DNA of 64,000 bases from Azolla caroliniana. Its lineage: Eukaryota > Polypodiophyta. Position 1 is the first letter of the stretch. Every line of letters begins with the position of its first letter. This document shows, in pieces, positions 11,525-25,100 of the stretch. The notes beneath the pieces are model-generated. The model was not told the DNA's origin, ran no database searches, and saw only the letters and a list, made by a program, of their open reading frames with translations. A program made the translations under genes and the position numbers. Where the stretch lies: positions 17,360,001-17,424,000 of the forward strand of contig JBHGNT010000017.1 in the NCBI GenBank assembly GCA_043228905.1, in the 5' to 3' direction.

Positions 11525-13497
11525 TGGCTATTTTGAGAGTCACCGAGGCATAATGCTCACGCAGCTGAGAATTTCCCAGTGCTAACTATTCATCTGTTTA
11601 GAAGCTTCTATATTGAGTTATATTGGTTTGTTTTACAAATCATTCATATTCAAAGCTTGTGCATCAGGCCTTTTTGCAAAGCTTATTGAATCCATGATTG
11701 GGGGTTTGACAGATCTCTTCTTGCAACTCTGCTTCTATAACATGTCCTGCCCACGACATAAACCAAGGAAATACAGCTATCTGTTTCGTGTAGTAATGCA
11801 TTTTTTAAGCATATTGACAGTGAAGAGCCAAGTCAAGTTTCAAGGCGCTGGTATACAATACACTATGCAATGCTCGATGTTAGAGCAGTTTTATGTTTTA
11901 TTCTGTTATGAAGCTAATTTGCTGGCCACCTTTAGCTACTTGGAAGTAAGTATGGATGAATATGTGATTGCTAGTTTAAATCAAAAGATTGCACCTTGCT
12001 CCAAATATGACTCCTGTGTCAATATATTAATTCAATCTTGAGAAGAGAATTTAGATGGAACACAATCCTTAATGTCCAGTCACATCTACGATGAGATCTT
12101 GCCATACAGTCTGTGCCTTTAAACCATAGTTTAAAATAGAGTGGACTATCAAAAACCTAATGTTTGATCTATGCTATATTATCTTGGTGCATAAAACAAT
12201 CATCCCAGAAAACACTTACCATCAATGGAGAGGCGTCATCTAATATCTGAAGTACGATTTTTGTGTTGTCCTAGAAACAGTATCTTTAATATCAAAGTAG
12301 TATTGTATGGTTTCTTTAGAGGCAACATTTCTAATATATAAAACTAGTGGTATATAGTTTTCTATAGAGCTTCATGTTCAGCTACGTTACAATACAATTT
12401 TTACTTCTACTTTGTGTTCTCTTAAGAGTCAGTATCTCTAATATCAAAGTAGTTTTGTATGAGTCTTTAGAGGCAGCATCTTTAATATATTGAAGTAGCA
12501 TTGTATAGTTTCTATAGAGCTTCATGTTCAGCTACTATATAAAATGATTCTAAATATACTAGGTTTGATGAAATCTGAACCTAACACTATTATCAGTATT
12601 TTTATGCCAAATTTAAACCCAACACAATAGATGGAGAGCAGAAGTTAGCATAAACTTCTTATTTAGTGCTAGGAAAGGTTTCATTCTGTGCTCTATAAGA
12701 GGTGATTGAGTTTTGGGTCTGTATCAAATTAATGCCTTTAACGAGAGATTCATAGGTAAATTTAAATGTAAATGGCATCTACCATCATCTTTATAACACT
12801 TAGGGTAAAACACTAAAGTATTTATCAAAGACACCAAAATCTCAAATTACCAGAAATCCTGTTGTGGGCAACCACCAGCATTTTAAAAGTACGGGTACTT
12901 TAGTGCTTAGGATTGATTGAGATGTTGTGGGGAGGATAATGATGGTGCCAATGCATTCATGCCATCTAAATGCCCTTATTTCGAAGATAATGAGGAAGTA
13001 AACATGGTAGTTAAGGTTCGTTAAATCAGACAAGGCAGTGTACTCATCACTCATATTTGGTACATTATGAAAGAGGTTTTTCTAAACTACGAGCATGCTC
13101 AATTAACAAACTAGCTTATCATACTGATTAATATAAATCAAGATTTATGCACAGCTACAAGCCATGAATACCAATTGACCAAACAAATATGAATTTCCAT
13201 GGTGCAAGACATTGAACTGCATGATATCCAGCTACAAACATGCTCAATTAATTATACACAAACTAGCTTATCGTACTGATTAATATGAATCAAGATGCAC
13301 AGCTACAAGCAGTGAATACCAATTGACCAAAGAAATATGAATTTCCATGGTGCAAGACATTGAACAGCATGATATCCAGCTAAATAATACTTCATATCTT
13401 TTACATATGAACAAACATATACACACCAACAATATATACTTTACGTTTGCATAAGCATATATCTTGGGATCTACATTGAAGAAAGCTCTTTGTCACA
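11525..13497. other. Convergent 3' flanks of RH3 and the P450 gene
   Basis: 11525 to about 12050 is likely RH3 3' UTR; the open frame at 11613-12041 looks like chance. Two local duplications are visible: a ~152-bp period one (TATCTTTAATATCAAAGTAG at 12281 and 12433) and a ~145-bp period one (13094-13383). No further gene is seen. The genes on either side converge here. Confidence 0.6.
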
Positions 13498-16400
13498 CTA
13501 AAGCATTCTATCTACCTGTGCTGTATGATCCTGAATCTTTTCAAATACTAGAGGCATGCCAAATTGTGGCTTTATGGTGACTATGATGGTAGGAGCATGG
13601 CTGTACTTGGGAGAGACACGGAAACGATATTGTCGCAAGATCAAGGAAAGCACTATTTTGGCCTCAAGCAAAGCGAATGTCTGCCCGATACAATTTCGAG
13701 GTCCTATCGAGAATGGCATAAAAGCACCACTTACCGTACTTGCCTTGGGGATACCCTGTGCAAATCTTTCCGGATTGAAATCATTTGCATCTCGGCCCCA
13801 ACACTGTTGGTCATGATGCCACAGAAGGATTGGCACTACTAAGATTGTCCCTGCAGGGATAGTTATATTCCCGAGCCATGTATCATTGACTGGTGTCCTA
13901 AACAATGCAACTGCAGGAGGATACAATCGCAATGCCTCGTTCAACACCATTCCTACCTGCCATGCCAACAAAGATCTTTGCTGAGCTTCTATTTTCAAGG
14001 AAACACAATGTGATTCTATTTGTAAGAACACTACAAACTTAAAGTAATTGCCAAAATGCCACTCCTTTTGATGGGACGTGAGTTACAGTTTTTGCTTCTG
14101 GTTAATCAAAATTTAGGCATTGTGATTAATTAAACCTCAAATGCTCTAAATTATTGTTTAAATCATTAAGATTTTGCTTCTGATAATCAAGGTCCAGGCG
14201 TCTCTAATTTATCCTTTATGCATCTTGCAACAAATGATCTAAATGAATGAAGAGATTTATTCTTGATTCATTTGTACGGCTTGGTTAGATGTGGCAGGGT
14301 ATGACAAACAAAATCAGTTGCATTTTGTCAAATGCATAAAGCTGTGGCACTCTAAGAAGCAGCAGAATACGATTATCTACCACTTACAACTTTCAAGCGG
14401 TTTATAGACTCTGCAGTCGGTAGCTCTTCCAAACCACACAAAGTGAGCACCTCTTCTCTTGCTCGCTCTTGCCAATGAGGATTGCTTGCAAGAAGTAGAA
14501 ATGTCCAAGTCAACAATGTAGAGGTTGTCTCATGCCCAGCAAAGAAGAAGGTTTTGCATTCATTTACAATTTCATCAAGTCCCATTCTAAATTTCTTCTT
14601 ATTGCCTTGGAGTTGCCCTTTATTGGAAGCTATCATCAGGCCAAGCAAATCATTGCCATAATCTGAACACTCCAACCGCTTTGTAACAAGTCGGCTAAGA
14701 ATCTTGTATATCTTTCTCTTAAGCTTCCATCGATAGCGATTTTCAGCCGTTGGGAGAAATCTGCCACAATAGAACTAAAATGTAAGGATTAAATCTTTGT
14801 GTGTTTCTTTGATAGATGCAGCCGTTGGGAGAAATCTGCCACAATAGAACTAAAATGTAAGGATTAAATCTTTGTGTGTTTCTTTGATAGATGCGGAACA
14901 CATCCGAAGCTAACAATAATGGCAAATGAAGTTGTCAAAAAATTAAGTAAAATAAAAAAATGTTGAAAAGGTGAAAACGCAAAGTCTGCATGCCAATTCA
15001 CACCTTGAACCAGGTATATATACAGTAGAACTGTCCTTTTGGAAGAAAATTTGTTGCTCATGCTGCATTTCAAACACTTGCTTTCCTTCTTTATAGCTGC
15101 TCCCAAAAGAAGTGTGGGCAATGATATCAGCTGTCAACATTTGGAATTCTTCCTGAACATCGATTTCCACAACAGTTTTATGTCCTGTGTCCCACTTCAC
15201 CATCATCTCAATTGTGCATGCTACCATCGTTGGAATCATGGCCTGAAGATACCACTCATGATGTTATAAATTTTTATACATAGAGGCAATTTATTGTAAG
15301 AGGGTACTATGCATTGCACACAATGTCAAACTTCTCTTTTCTTAATAACTAAGGAATTCCAGCAAAGGATCACATTGAGCTTTGTATGCAATACCTTGTT
15401 TTATCTACTAAACATACATAAAAGAAAGAACAGGTTTGCTTCTTACCCTGATATTCTCTGGGAAAAATGCTGGATTCATAATGCGACGATGATTCTCCCA
15501 CATCTCTCCCTCCAATGCTGCCAATCCATATCCAGCCAAATCTCTGTTTGTAGGCCTTCCCTTAGGCTTTTGGTAGCTCCTAAAATTGGTGGACAATATG
15601 TCCTTAGCCTGTTCTGGTTCTGTCAGGGTAAACCGTGCCTGGTAGCCCATCCAGTAAACAAAGGAAGCACCTACATAAACGAGTTAAGGAATACCCTTTT
15701 AACAGTGTACATGTGTACGTGTATGCATGTATATATATATGGGTGCCTGTAGAGGTGCACGTGCAATAGAGAGCATGTTTGTTATACTTCCCATGATATC
15801 TCAGAATATGTCTATGTTCTTTCCTTTGAATGTTTTTAGTATATCAGAATATACACATTCATTGTGGATGAGTATGTAGATCACATGATATCAAGGAGCA
15901 TAACTATATCTATATCTATATATATATACTCTGTTTATTGAATGTATATTTGTGAGAAATACAAATACAGGGGCCTGCCGATCATTACATCATACCAAGG
16001 TTTGCCACTAGCAATAAAATGTATTACACAAGCAAGTTTATGGTGCGGATGCGGATCTGAATTATGGCTATATGATAATAGGATGAGTATACAAGTATGT
16101 TGCATCACATGAATCAACGAAGATCTTATATATTTTTCTGATGCATCAAGAATGAATGACCATTCACTACAATGCAAAATCTTTTGATGCATCAAGAAAT
16201 GAAATGATTCTCAACAAAATAATTCAAATAAACCATTTCAAACGAGAGATGTAAGTAAATATGGAGTTACCATAGGTTTTGGACCATTCATAGAGGTGGG
16301 GCATGATGCGAGGGCCGATGTCATGGGAGATGGTGGGCATGGGATGAGTCCTAGCATCTCTATTGAGTTGTGAAAATTGAGGGAGGTTTCCATACAAGGA

Positions 16401-16571
16401 GCTAGAGGGTAGGCATGGCACCCTTTGCTCTTCAAACACCTTCCTGATGCGTTTTGGCCTCCACCACATGGTCAACACAAAGTTGTTCCATAGAGAGAAG
16501 AACAGAGGAAAACCCACAATCACACACAAGGTGAGTATCAATTCTTTTACCAAGTCCCACCTCTGCTCCAT
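13498..16571 (-). CDS. Cytochrome P450, CYP72 clan
   Basis: Exons in transcript order: 16571-16271, 15670-15447, 15242-15004, 14760-14388, 13956-13498 (531 residues, the usual P450 length). An N-terminal membrane anchor (LCVIVGFPLFFSLW) is followed by the WWRPKRI linker, which places it on the ER surface. Also visible: the C-helix WENHRRIMNPAF, I-helix AGHETT (329-334), ExxR at 386-389 (EALR), PERF at 441-444 and the heme loop FSIGPRNCIG with Cys468. The start MEQRW gives a complete anchor. The sequence pattern (LYGNL, FFPENIR, FAGHETTSTLLTW, IGQTFALLEAKI) is that of the CYP72 clan (CYP709/CYP734/CYP735/CYP72 relatives), which oxidises hormones and terpenoids. The substrate cannot be told from sequence. 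A 75-bp tandem duplication covers the acceptor of exon 4. Confidence 0.93.
14744..14893. repeat. 75-bp tandem duplication spanning a P450 3' splice site
   Basis: Two identical copies (14744-14818 and 14819-14893) each contain, on the minus strand, the acceptor GTGGCAG and the exon start ATTTCTCCCAACGGCTG. The copy at 14744-14818 is joined to the rest of exon 4. Using the other acceptor keeps the coding frame but meets a TAG about 20 codons on. Confidence 0.9.
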
Positions 16572-19102
16572 TTTTTGGAGGTATGACTAGAAGTAGTAGA
16601 CTGCTTTATCTGTATCTCAAAAACCTAACCTTTCAATCAAATACCTCTAGAGTGGCAATTGGGTTGCTAACCTCTACAAAATTGGCCCAACACTGGAATT
16701 GGCTTATTAACCTCTAAAATCCCCATCTATGACCAAACACGAACCGCTGGCTATCCGCTGCCTTGCTTAAATGGTCCCCCAAAATGGATTTAGGTTAAGT
16801 TCTAGAAGGTCATCTATGGCCTAGAATAAAACCCCTTAAATACCCCAAGAGACAGAGAACGCAAGCAAACCAATTCGGCTCTAAAGCCCCATCTATGCCT
16901 AATGTGTGGACTTTGGTTAACTCTAGAAACAAACTGGAATTGGGTTGAAAGATCTTAAAAAAACCATCTATGCCAGGTACAGACCTTAAGATTCATTGGC
17001 AAAACACGAAATTCACAATTGCATAAGGGTTGAAATCTTGACAATATGACCTGGTAGGCAAGGTAATCTGATATGTTTGAGTGGGTTCAGCTAGAAAAAC
17101 CCTGTTATAGCAGACGACAAAATTGAGCTGAGCTCTAGTAACCCATTGATGTTATGAATGCATGCCCGAAGAGTCTTCGATCAGTCTATTTTTCCATGAA
17201 CGTAATTATCTAGGCAAACAATGCAACTTGATCTGTCTCTGGGATGCAACTGTAACCTAGTTTGCCTGAAGGCCAGAGAGGAATGTGCCTCCAATGGTGT
17301 CTCACAAGCATCGTCATCATTATATAACACTTTTTTAGACTAATTACAGCTCTAGTTATTGCTGATGGAATGTATTCAATGAATAGTGGAAGAGTTTTGT
17401 TTAGACAGTTTAACATAACCAGTTTTCATCCAACTGATTCACTTGTATGAAAAACATGTAAACCTAAACAGTTTTTGATACAGAGAGGTAAGGTAAACTT
17501 AAAATCCTTTTCTTAACACATTGCCTTTTCTTCATATAAACAAGGACACCAGCACCATTGTAATTGGAGGGCTTTCTGAATGAGCTCAAAGAGTTCCTTG
17601 CATTTGTATCTGTCTAGGAGAAACCTGTACATGAGCTTATTTATTGTAGGGTGTTGAATGATGGATTGATCATTAGGCACCCATAAGGAACCATGAGGAC
17701 CAGATTAATGCTTTCAGTCCCTCTAATGGATTAAAAAGTCAAGTTCTCCTTGACAAAATTGCCAAATGGTTTTACTACAAGCTTTGGAAATGGAAATAAT
17801 TATGGCAAAACAAAAGGAAGCTTTCTTCTGTGGAGGAGTATCGCAGAAAGCATAGGATACTTGTAAGGGAAACACATGCATTATCCCTTAATTAATCACA
17901 ACCATAGCAGAAGTCACCACTGGTGGATGATGATGGTAACATCTGTTTTCAATGAGATTGTAATAAATCATTGGTTAAAATGCAGCAAACAACGTTTAAG
18001 GGAATTACTTGGTGATCCTGAAAGTGGAAGAGAAGCCAATATATTTTTTACCAGTATCATCCTAGAAATTAAACTAATGATTAGTTCATTATTCTATAAT
18101 CATACAACAAACAAGAAATTTAAACATATACTGAGGCTCTTTTGAAGTGTTCTAAAAATCCAACATTACAATCTATCCAAATAAAAATTTGGCAATGATC
18201 CTAAAAATCTTAAGATACTTTTTTCTGTTTAATCCAATAAATTATTTGGCTTCCTACTGAAAATTACCATAACTCACGATACATCATCATCCTTTTCACA
18301 AATCTACCAATTACTATAACTTGAATGGTATACCATCAACATCCTAATGATCCAACATTAATATATGACTCAAGAGAATTCAATGTATAAAGGATCACAT
18401 TTACATGGGATGAATTCCATGAATTATTTTCTGAAGAATCCTCAGTAAAATTGCTTAAAAATAGTGAACCCAAATGTTCCTACATCATATGATTCATATC
18501 TATAATGCAATCATAATAAGACATCAAAATGGTCAGTAAAACTTATACAATAAATAATGACAACATCATTTTCAACACAAAGTTATGGCCTGTACCTCGG
18601 CCAGGCAATCAAAAGCCCAAATAAGATATACCATAAAGGAAATCACTTCTCATCTTTAAAGTCATTTGGGTTTTACTCAAGAGAATAGCAACAGGAAAAT
18701 GCCTTTAGTATCCTCTCACTTCCTGCTGAAATAAGATTTACAGGACATTTAACATTTGCCAAAAGGAGGATTGCTTCTCTTCCTTTCAAGTCAGTGAGCT
18801 CACTACAGTCACCAGCTACAGAAAAATGTCTGCACTCTCAACTCACCTTCAGTGCCAAAAGTCGTGATTATCAACACAAGCCTTCACATGTCCAAAATGA
18901 CATGCAAGTTACTTTGTCTTACAAATTGAATCACCTCAGAATACATAAAAGGAATAAAATGATCCCTTCTTTGATAGGGACATATTACAAAGAATCAAGA
19001 ATACTGAGCAGCACATTAGCACATATAATGAGGTTTAGCCTGAGCAAGCCATGGGCTAGACTAAAGATACAAAGCAGCATTTTGTAATAATAAATGCAAA
19101 TT
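16572..19102. other. Intergenic region between P450 and CstF64
   Basis: The first few hundred bases are the P450 promoter/5' flank. 16620-17000 holds degenerate ~100-bp repeats with the words GGAATTGG and CCATCTATG. The rest is AT-rich with scattered short open frames (for example 17876-18145) that match no family. The CstF64 3' UTR probably occupies the last few hundred bases. Confidence 0.5.
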
Positions 19103-22100
19103 TTACATCATTTGACTTCTGAATGCTTGCTGCAAGTCCAGAACCTGCTGTCTCTGCTCAGGAGGTAAAGTATCAATTTGTTCAGGTGTCAGGTTCATGA
19201 CTTGCTGTAGCAATGCCTTCTGTTGATCAGGCTCTAGGGGAACCTGAACAAAGAGATAATGCATATCAGTTTTCAGCATTATAGATAAGCAGATTTCCTT
19301 TTTTCAACCATAAAACAAAATAGGAAATTACAAGAGACCACCAAAAGTCCATAAGAATTTTGCATTTCTACCAAACTCTGTTCCCTTCATAAATATTTCT
19401 AGCCAGCAAGTTTACGAAACCAGCCAGAATTTTGTTCCACGTTTTTACTAAACAGTGGTACATGCTAAATATTATAACGTTTTTAGTGATAACTGCACTA
19501 ACCTGAGTTAGCTGTTGACTTGGAGGTTGTGTCGTAGGCTGGCTATATACTTGAGAATACACGAGTCCAGCCCCTTCAACTGTACTACTCTGCAATGCTC
19601 CTTGCTGACCAGCCATCACAGTTGCAGATGGAGGCCCCATCATTGAACTACTTGATATTTGTAATTGGTTTGGTGCGTTTGATGATGGTAAGTCGTTTGA
19701 TGATGGTAGTTTATTCCAATTGGCAAATGGTGCTGAACCGTTGTGCATTTCAGTGCTGGCTCCTCTTCCCAATTGAGCAATGTTACCGACACTTGAATTT
19801 GTTGACACCATTAATCCACTCTACATTATGTCAGAATGTTTCACACATACTCTTCACATAGAAATAGATCCATATGATTCCTTATAAAAATTCAAAAGAA
19901 TCTAAATTTTGGTCTTTGAACTGACCTGTATATGTTGTGGCAGTGGCTGACTGGGTAGAGGTGGTGGCATTGCTTGATACGATAAGCCAACTAAGGGAGG
20001 TGGTATTCCACTAGATTCCTGTAACCACCTTCAGGGTCAATACTTCAGGAAATTAAGATTAAACAGCATAGTGTATCACCATCACATTCTTTCTCCCGCA
20101 GATGGGGTATACAGTGCACACACACCCCAAAAAGAAAAGAAACATGTCACGATATATCAATGTCTTCAAAATACCAAAACGGCCTATGAGGCCAAACAAG
20201 AGAGAAGGAATAAAGAAACAGAAGTCGTGCTTATGTTCACAAAACACAAGAAAGAGAGAAAGAACCTGTGAAAGTAGTGGTTGTTGACCCCGAGAGAACT
20301 GGAATCCCACAGCCTGTGCAGCTCGTGGAGATGGGGGACGAGTTTGTGGTAACGGAGGTTGAAGAGGTGGTTGAGGTTGTGTTCCTTGTGGAAACCCAGT
20401 TAGTGGTGCTGATGGTACTTGAATAAGTTGAGGTGGGAGCAATGTTGAAGGGTGAGTGCTCGATTGCTGCAGGGGAGGATGAGGAAACATTTGAAAAGCA
20501 AAATTTTGTGGACGCTGAGATTGAGACTGTTGAGGACCAGGGTGTAGTTGTTGAGCACCGCTAGGTATATGGGCTTGCCCTTGTGATGGGATCATTGGGG
20601 ATAGCTGTCCACTTTGACTTCGTGGAAACTGCACATGTCCATGGTAGGTTAGAATGTCTAAGCAACAATGAACCAACCCAAGAAAGAGTTTCACAAATTC
20701 TGTTTGTAGCAAAGTTCAGAATATGATTGAGAGCTTGCCATGATAGATGGGAATTATCGAATATTAATTGTGTGAGTCATTTGGCTTCTAGTAAGGACCA
20801 TAAGTAGGGTTCAAACTTCATGGTTTTTATTGTTTTAACTAATATTACATCCCAGGTTAACCAAAACACTCAACCAACCTGAGTACTGTAATTTACTTAA
20901 CCGTGGTCAGTTTAAGATTCTATGGTACTCTGATGTATTGATGGTTTGACCTTTATAAATCCATCCACCCAGGTTAACAAAACAATGAACCAACCCAAGA
21001 AAAGAATATTGTAATTTACTTCACTCACCATCTGGGAAAAACAACCCAATATGATCTGTGCCTGAAAATCAGGTAAGTTTAAAATGTTTTAGTGAATGAA
21101 TATAAAATATCCCATGAACCTGCATATTTGATGGTATGAAGTAGAAGTGTCTTAGCACCTGGAGTAATGCTTTTGCCAGCTGTGGAGTTGCTGCCAAAAC
21201 TTGCCGTGCATTTTGCTGATTTTGTTGGATAAAGCCCTACATTCCGAAAGGCCCTTTGCATTATATAACACAACTAAATTCTGAGCTATGAACCATGAGT
21301 TAGTCAAAATTATTTGTGCCTTACCTTCATCAGATGAAGAATTTCAAAAAGTTGGAACCTCGACATACCAGCAAGATGAGTTGTAAGGGGATCAGCCGTG
21401 GGTACCCTACCATTCCCAACTGCACTAGATCCAACAGCCATTTGCGGAGATCCTAAAATACCAGACATTACTCCAGCGGCAGAAACGGCTGCATGAAAAC
21501 CTACAGGCTGGTGTAAAGACAAGTCTCTAGCTACTTTTGGTCCGGCTGTTTGCTTGGACAGATCTGCATGTAAACTAGAATCAAAATCCAAAAGGGACTA
21601 ACTAAAAAAACATTGTCTGTTACTCGGAGTAGATGGCTCACCTACAAGGCCTGGCCCTCCCCGCCCCTACAAATAACCAACCAATTCATGAGCTGAATAC
21701 TCAGAACTCAAGAAAAAAAACTCACATTTTAAAAAATCCATCAAGAAATCTTTACCTGATCTCTGTTCCGGTCTGCAGTTCCTTTCTCATTCTCTGCGAA
21801 ATCTACTCGTAACTGGCGTCCATTTATCTCATACCCCTGTAAATTACGCCGGGCACTCAAAGCTGTTTCCTCATCTTTATACTCACAGAAACCATAACCC
21901 TTTGGTTTTCCTGTATCCCTGTCAACGACCAAACTGGCAGAGAAACCATATTGATAAGATTGACTGCAAGATCCTGGAAGGCAAACCTTAAACCAAAAAC
22001 TGAGCTACTTTTGGCTCATATTCCATAAGTCAGAGTATTAACATATGTGCATATGAAAAGATGACTGAGCAAGTGTATGCATAAAGTACGCATTGGACGG

Positions 22101-24558
22101 CTAACAAGTTCATCTACTCAATCTGCTTGCGATTAATAAAATTGTACTTATGCTTTCAAGAATAATCTCATGATTCAAATGCCCTTTCCCAGACTTTTAC
22201 CACATTACATACAACATCACCTTTTCCGTACAGCTCATTTTACAATAGAACACACAACAGGCCAATTTGAGCACGAGAAAAAACAAGAAAGCTTCGAGTC
22301 ATGTGCAGTATGCTGATAAGCAATTTTGCTCATAAATTATGTCAAAATTACAGCTTAAACATATCTTCATTCTCGACCAATGCTTGTATAATTTCAGTAC
22401 AAAATAATAATCTGCAAATATGCATAGAATCATGATACTCTTTATGATGCCACAATTTAGACGGAGTCAACAGATTTGAATCAAGGATTATTCATAATTA
22501 ACATGATACTCACACATCATCATAAAATAATACCATCCATCATAAACGAATACCATTCATCTTGATTCTTTTGCAATCAAGCCATTAGTCTTGAGTTCAA
22601 ACTTCATATTAAGAATCAAAGAGTTCATCTCAATTGCTATAAATGCTCAAGGAAACCAGACACTTGTACTTCCATTCAGTGAAAGATTTTGCACGTATCA
22701 AATAATAATGGGCAATTTTATTCAAACCTCACAAACACCACCACATTATTGCTAATAATCAACAAGCGAGTTGAGGCAGTTAGAAGATATAGATACAGTT
22801 ACAATATCAAAATAGCTGCTTATACAGCTGGTGAAATTAGTTCTGAGACATCGTTACAAAGCATAAAAGTATACAACGCATTGATGTTAGTTTGAGCCAC
22901 ATCGATTTTAACATCATCGCTGTGTCGTAAAAAATAGTAATTTCAATCAAACTGACCATGCGCAACAAAACATTGATTTTTAAAAAATTATTGATTTTAC
23001 AACATGATCTTTAGGTGTTGGTCAGTATATCTATTCACAGCCATAAGGTTGACAACATGTCACTGCAATGAATGGAAAGCATGATTTCAAAATTTTACGC
23101 GATAAAGTTTAACAGACCACTACAACATGGAACTAGGTAGTAACCAGTTTAATACAGCTAGCACTGAAAGCATGTCGATACAAAGTTAAATTGGAATACT
23201 AGAAGAGAGGACACAAATTTCAAGAATAAAATATTTACAGTTTTGAAAGCGGCATAATAGTAGACTTGAATCAAAATTTACAATTTATTGGCACAGTTAG
23301 TTAGTATTGTTCAGAAATTTTACCCCAAATATTGCACTTCCCAATAAGGGATGGTCAAAACGAATTTCCATACAGAAATTTTAGACTCACAACATTTCCA
23401 TTGTGCAAAATAACAGACACAGTGCATGCTCAAATTATCCACTTCACTTTCATCAAACATTTGCTACATGCATATTTTTCAACATATGAGATACATGAGA
23501 GAGAAAAGATGTACATCAACATTAATTTATATACTTTTCATATTTCTAAAGAAGAACAAACTTTTTTTAACTGCCTGAGATGTTCAAAAAAGGGGAAGCT
23601 CTTTCACCCTGATCTTGAACCCACCGAAAAGAGACGACTGGTCCAACCTCCTCACAGATGCGAATTAAATCTTCCTCTGCCGCATCATATGGTATATTCC
23701 CAACTGTTCCACGAAATTATGTTAGCATGATCTTCAAGAATAACCCAAGACTGCAATGGATAAATTCATTAGAACATATGGCTCATAAACCATCATGAAT
23801 GATAATGATTCCTCCATATAGCATCCTTGGGTATTTAGATTTATAATGAATCAGCTATCACCACCATACAAATGCATCATACACAATCTTGATATATAAC
23901 AGTTCTGTTCCCACCACATCGTAAAACATATCATCACATTATTCATCATGAACAATCATGATAGATAATGATTCACATGTCTCCCAAGCCATGTGCATCA
24001 TGTAGGGTATTCTCTGTTGTAACTACTGTTATATCAATTGATGTTCATATCAACCATCCAACCCATTACGGGTTTTGGATTAGTTAAAACTGATGAATTG
24101 TCAAGACTAATTAAAATAAATCAGGAATTAATCAGTACAAATCTGCAGGAAAAAGGGAATTATATACACAATGCTTGAAAATCAAAGACCTAATGTGAAT
24201 CTTAGCTGGTTCAATTAAATTTGGAAAGTTAAAAAGGACAAACTCTCGAACAGGGGGACCCAAAAAGCTTGAACGTTCCAAGAAAATCCAGATGTCAGCT
24301 AGTCGAAAAGAATAAATGGAAACCAGATGTTGAAACTCAAAATTCTGTTAGCAAAAAAAATGACTTTGAAACCACTTTAAAAAGGGACAAAAGCCATAAA
24401 ATACATATAATCCTACAGTTAGCAAAAACTCTCAAAAACGGCTTTAAATTCCCTCGAAAACATCTAAACGCCGTGCGATTAAGAAAACCCTAAAGTTTAA
24501 AAACAGACAGACGTGAAGAGGGCTTACCAAAGACGCAGCGGTGTTGAGCACTGGCCAT
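19103..24558 (-). CDS. CSTF64: Cleavage stimulation factor 64-kDa subunit (CstF64)
   Basis: Eleven exons in transcript order: 24558-24528, 23703-23625, 21933-21756, 21666-21642, 21563-21325, 21236-21159, 21061-21029, 20628-20266, 20018-19926, 19820-19503, 19243-19103 (525 residues). The start [20 protein letters not shown] matches the family. The N-terminal RRM has RNP2 (CVFVGNI) and RNP1 (KGYGFCEY). The hinge domain ([20 protein letters not shown]) binds CstF77/symplekin in animals. A Pro/Gln-rich middle follows. The C-terminal helical domain ([20 protein letters not shown]) contacts Pcf11-type factors. By family it binds the GU-rich downstream element of pre-mRNAs in the nucleus and promotes cleavage/polyadenylation. 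Exon 4 is a 25-nt microexon and exon 1 codes only 31 nt. Intron 2 is 1.7 kb. Confidence 0.95.
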
Positions 24559-25100
24559 CGATCTGTTGCAGGGGGTAGAGAGAGAGAGAGAGAGAGAGAA
24601 AGTCAAAACAACTCGCGTGCGTCTTCACCAAGAAAAAGAGAGGGACTCAATTCTTGGAAGCTTCAACAAACAGGAAGAAAATCTCAGAAGAGGTGTGGAG
24701 AATCGAGTTGGGAGGAGAGCGGAAGGTCCAAGACCATCTTCTTCTTCTTCTTTCTTCTTCTTCTTCTTCTTCTTCTTGACTGTGAAGTTGTGTGGAGAAA
24801 GAACAGAGAACCCACGAGAGCCCAGCTCCTTCGCAAGCTCCAATGGCTCCCTCTCCCTGTCTCTCAGTCTTCTTTTGCGTTTCTTTTGCTTTCTTCCTCT
24901 GTTCTTCTTCTTGCTTTTTTGCTTTTCTGACCATTTTGCCAAAAAAGGAAACTCTTCTCCACCCCCTTTTGGGAAATAATGCCAAAAAAGAACATCTTCA
25001 CTCTTTCTTCTCCTCTCTTAAATCTTTATTGAGGCATGGTCATGGTCATGGTCATGGTATGGGCATGGTCATGGTATGGGCATGGTATGGGTGATAGTGA
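24559..25100 (-). promoter_or_regulatory. CstF64 5' UTR/promoter region, simple-repeat rich
   Basis: A GA run (about 24579-24600) and a TTC run (about 24737-24778) lie just upstream of the CstF64 ATG, read as CT and GAA on the coding strand. At 25034-25092 a GCATGGTCATGGT/ATGGGC minisatellite follows. The open frames on both strands here come from the simple repeats. No TATA box stands out. Confidence 0.45.

Noticed and set aside
11613-12041. 142-codon plus-strand frame after RH3
   Set aside because: Lies in the RH3 3' flank, matches nothing and has no splice or start context of its own.
20800-20880. GGGTTCAAAC word suggesting a tRNA gene
   Set aside because: No A box or cloverleaf can be drawn around it; it lies in a CstF64 intron.
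23332-23730. 132-codon plus-strand frame
   Set aside because: Antisense to CstF64 exon 2 and the adjoining intron; the exon on the minus strand explains the conservation.
24541-24985. Long overlapping open frames on both strands near the CstF64 start
   Set aside because: They are produced by GA and TTC simple repeats and lie over the CstF64 5' UTR and promoter.
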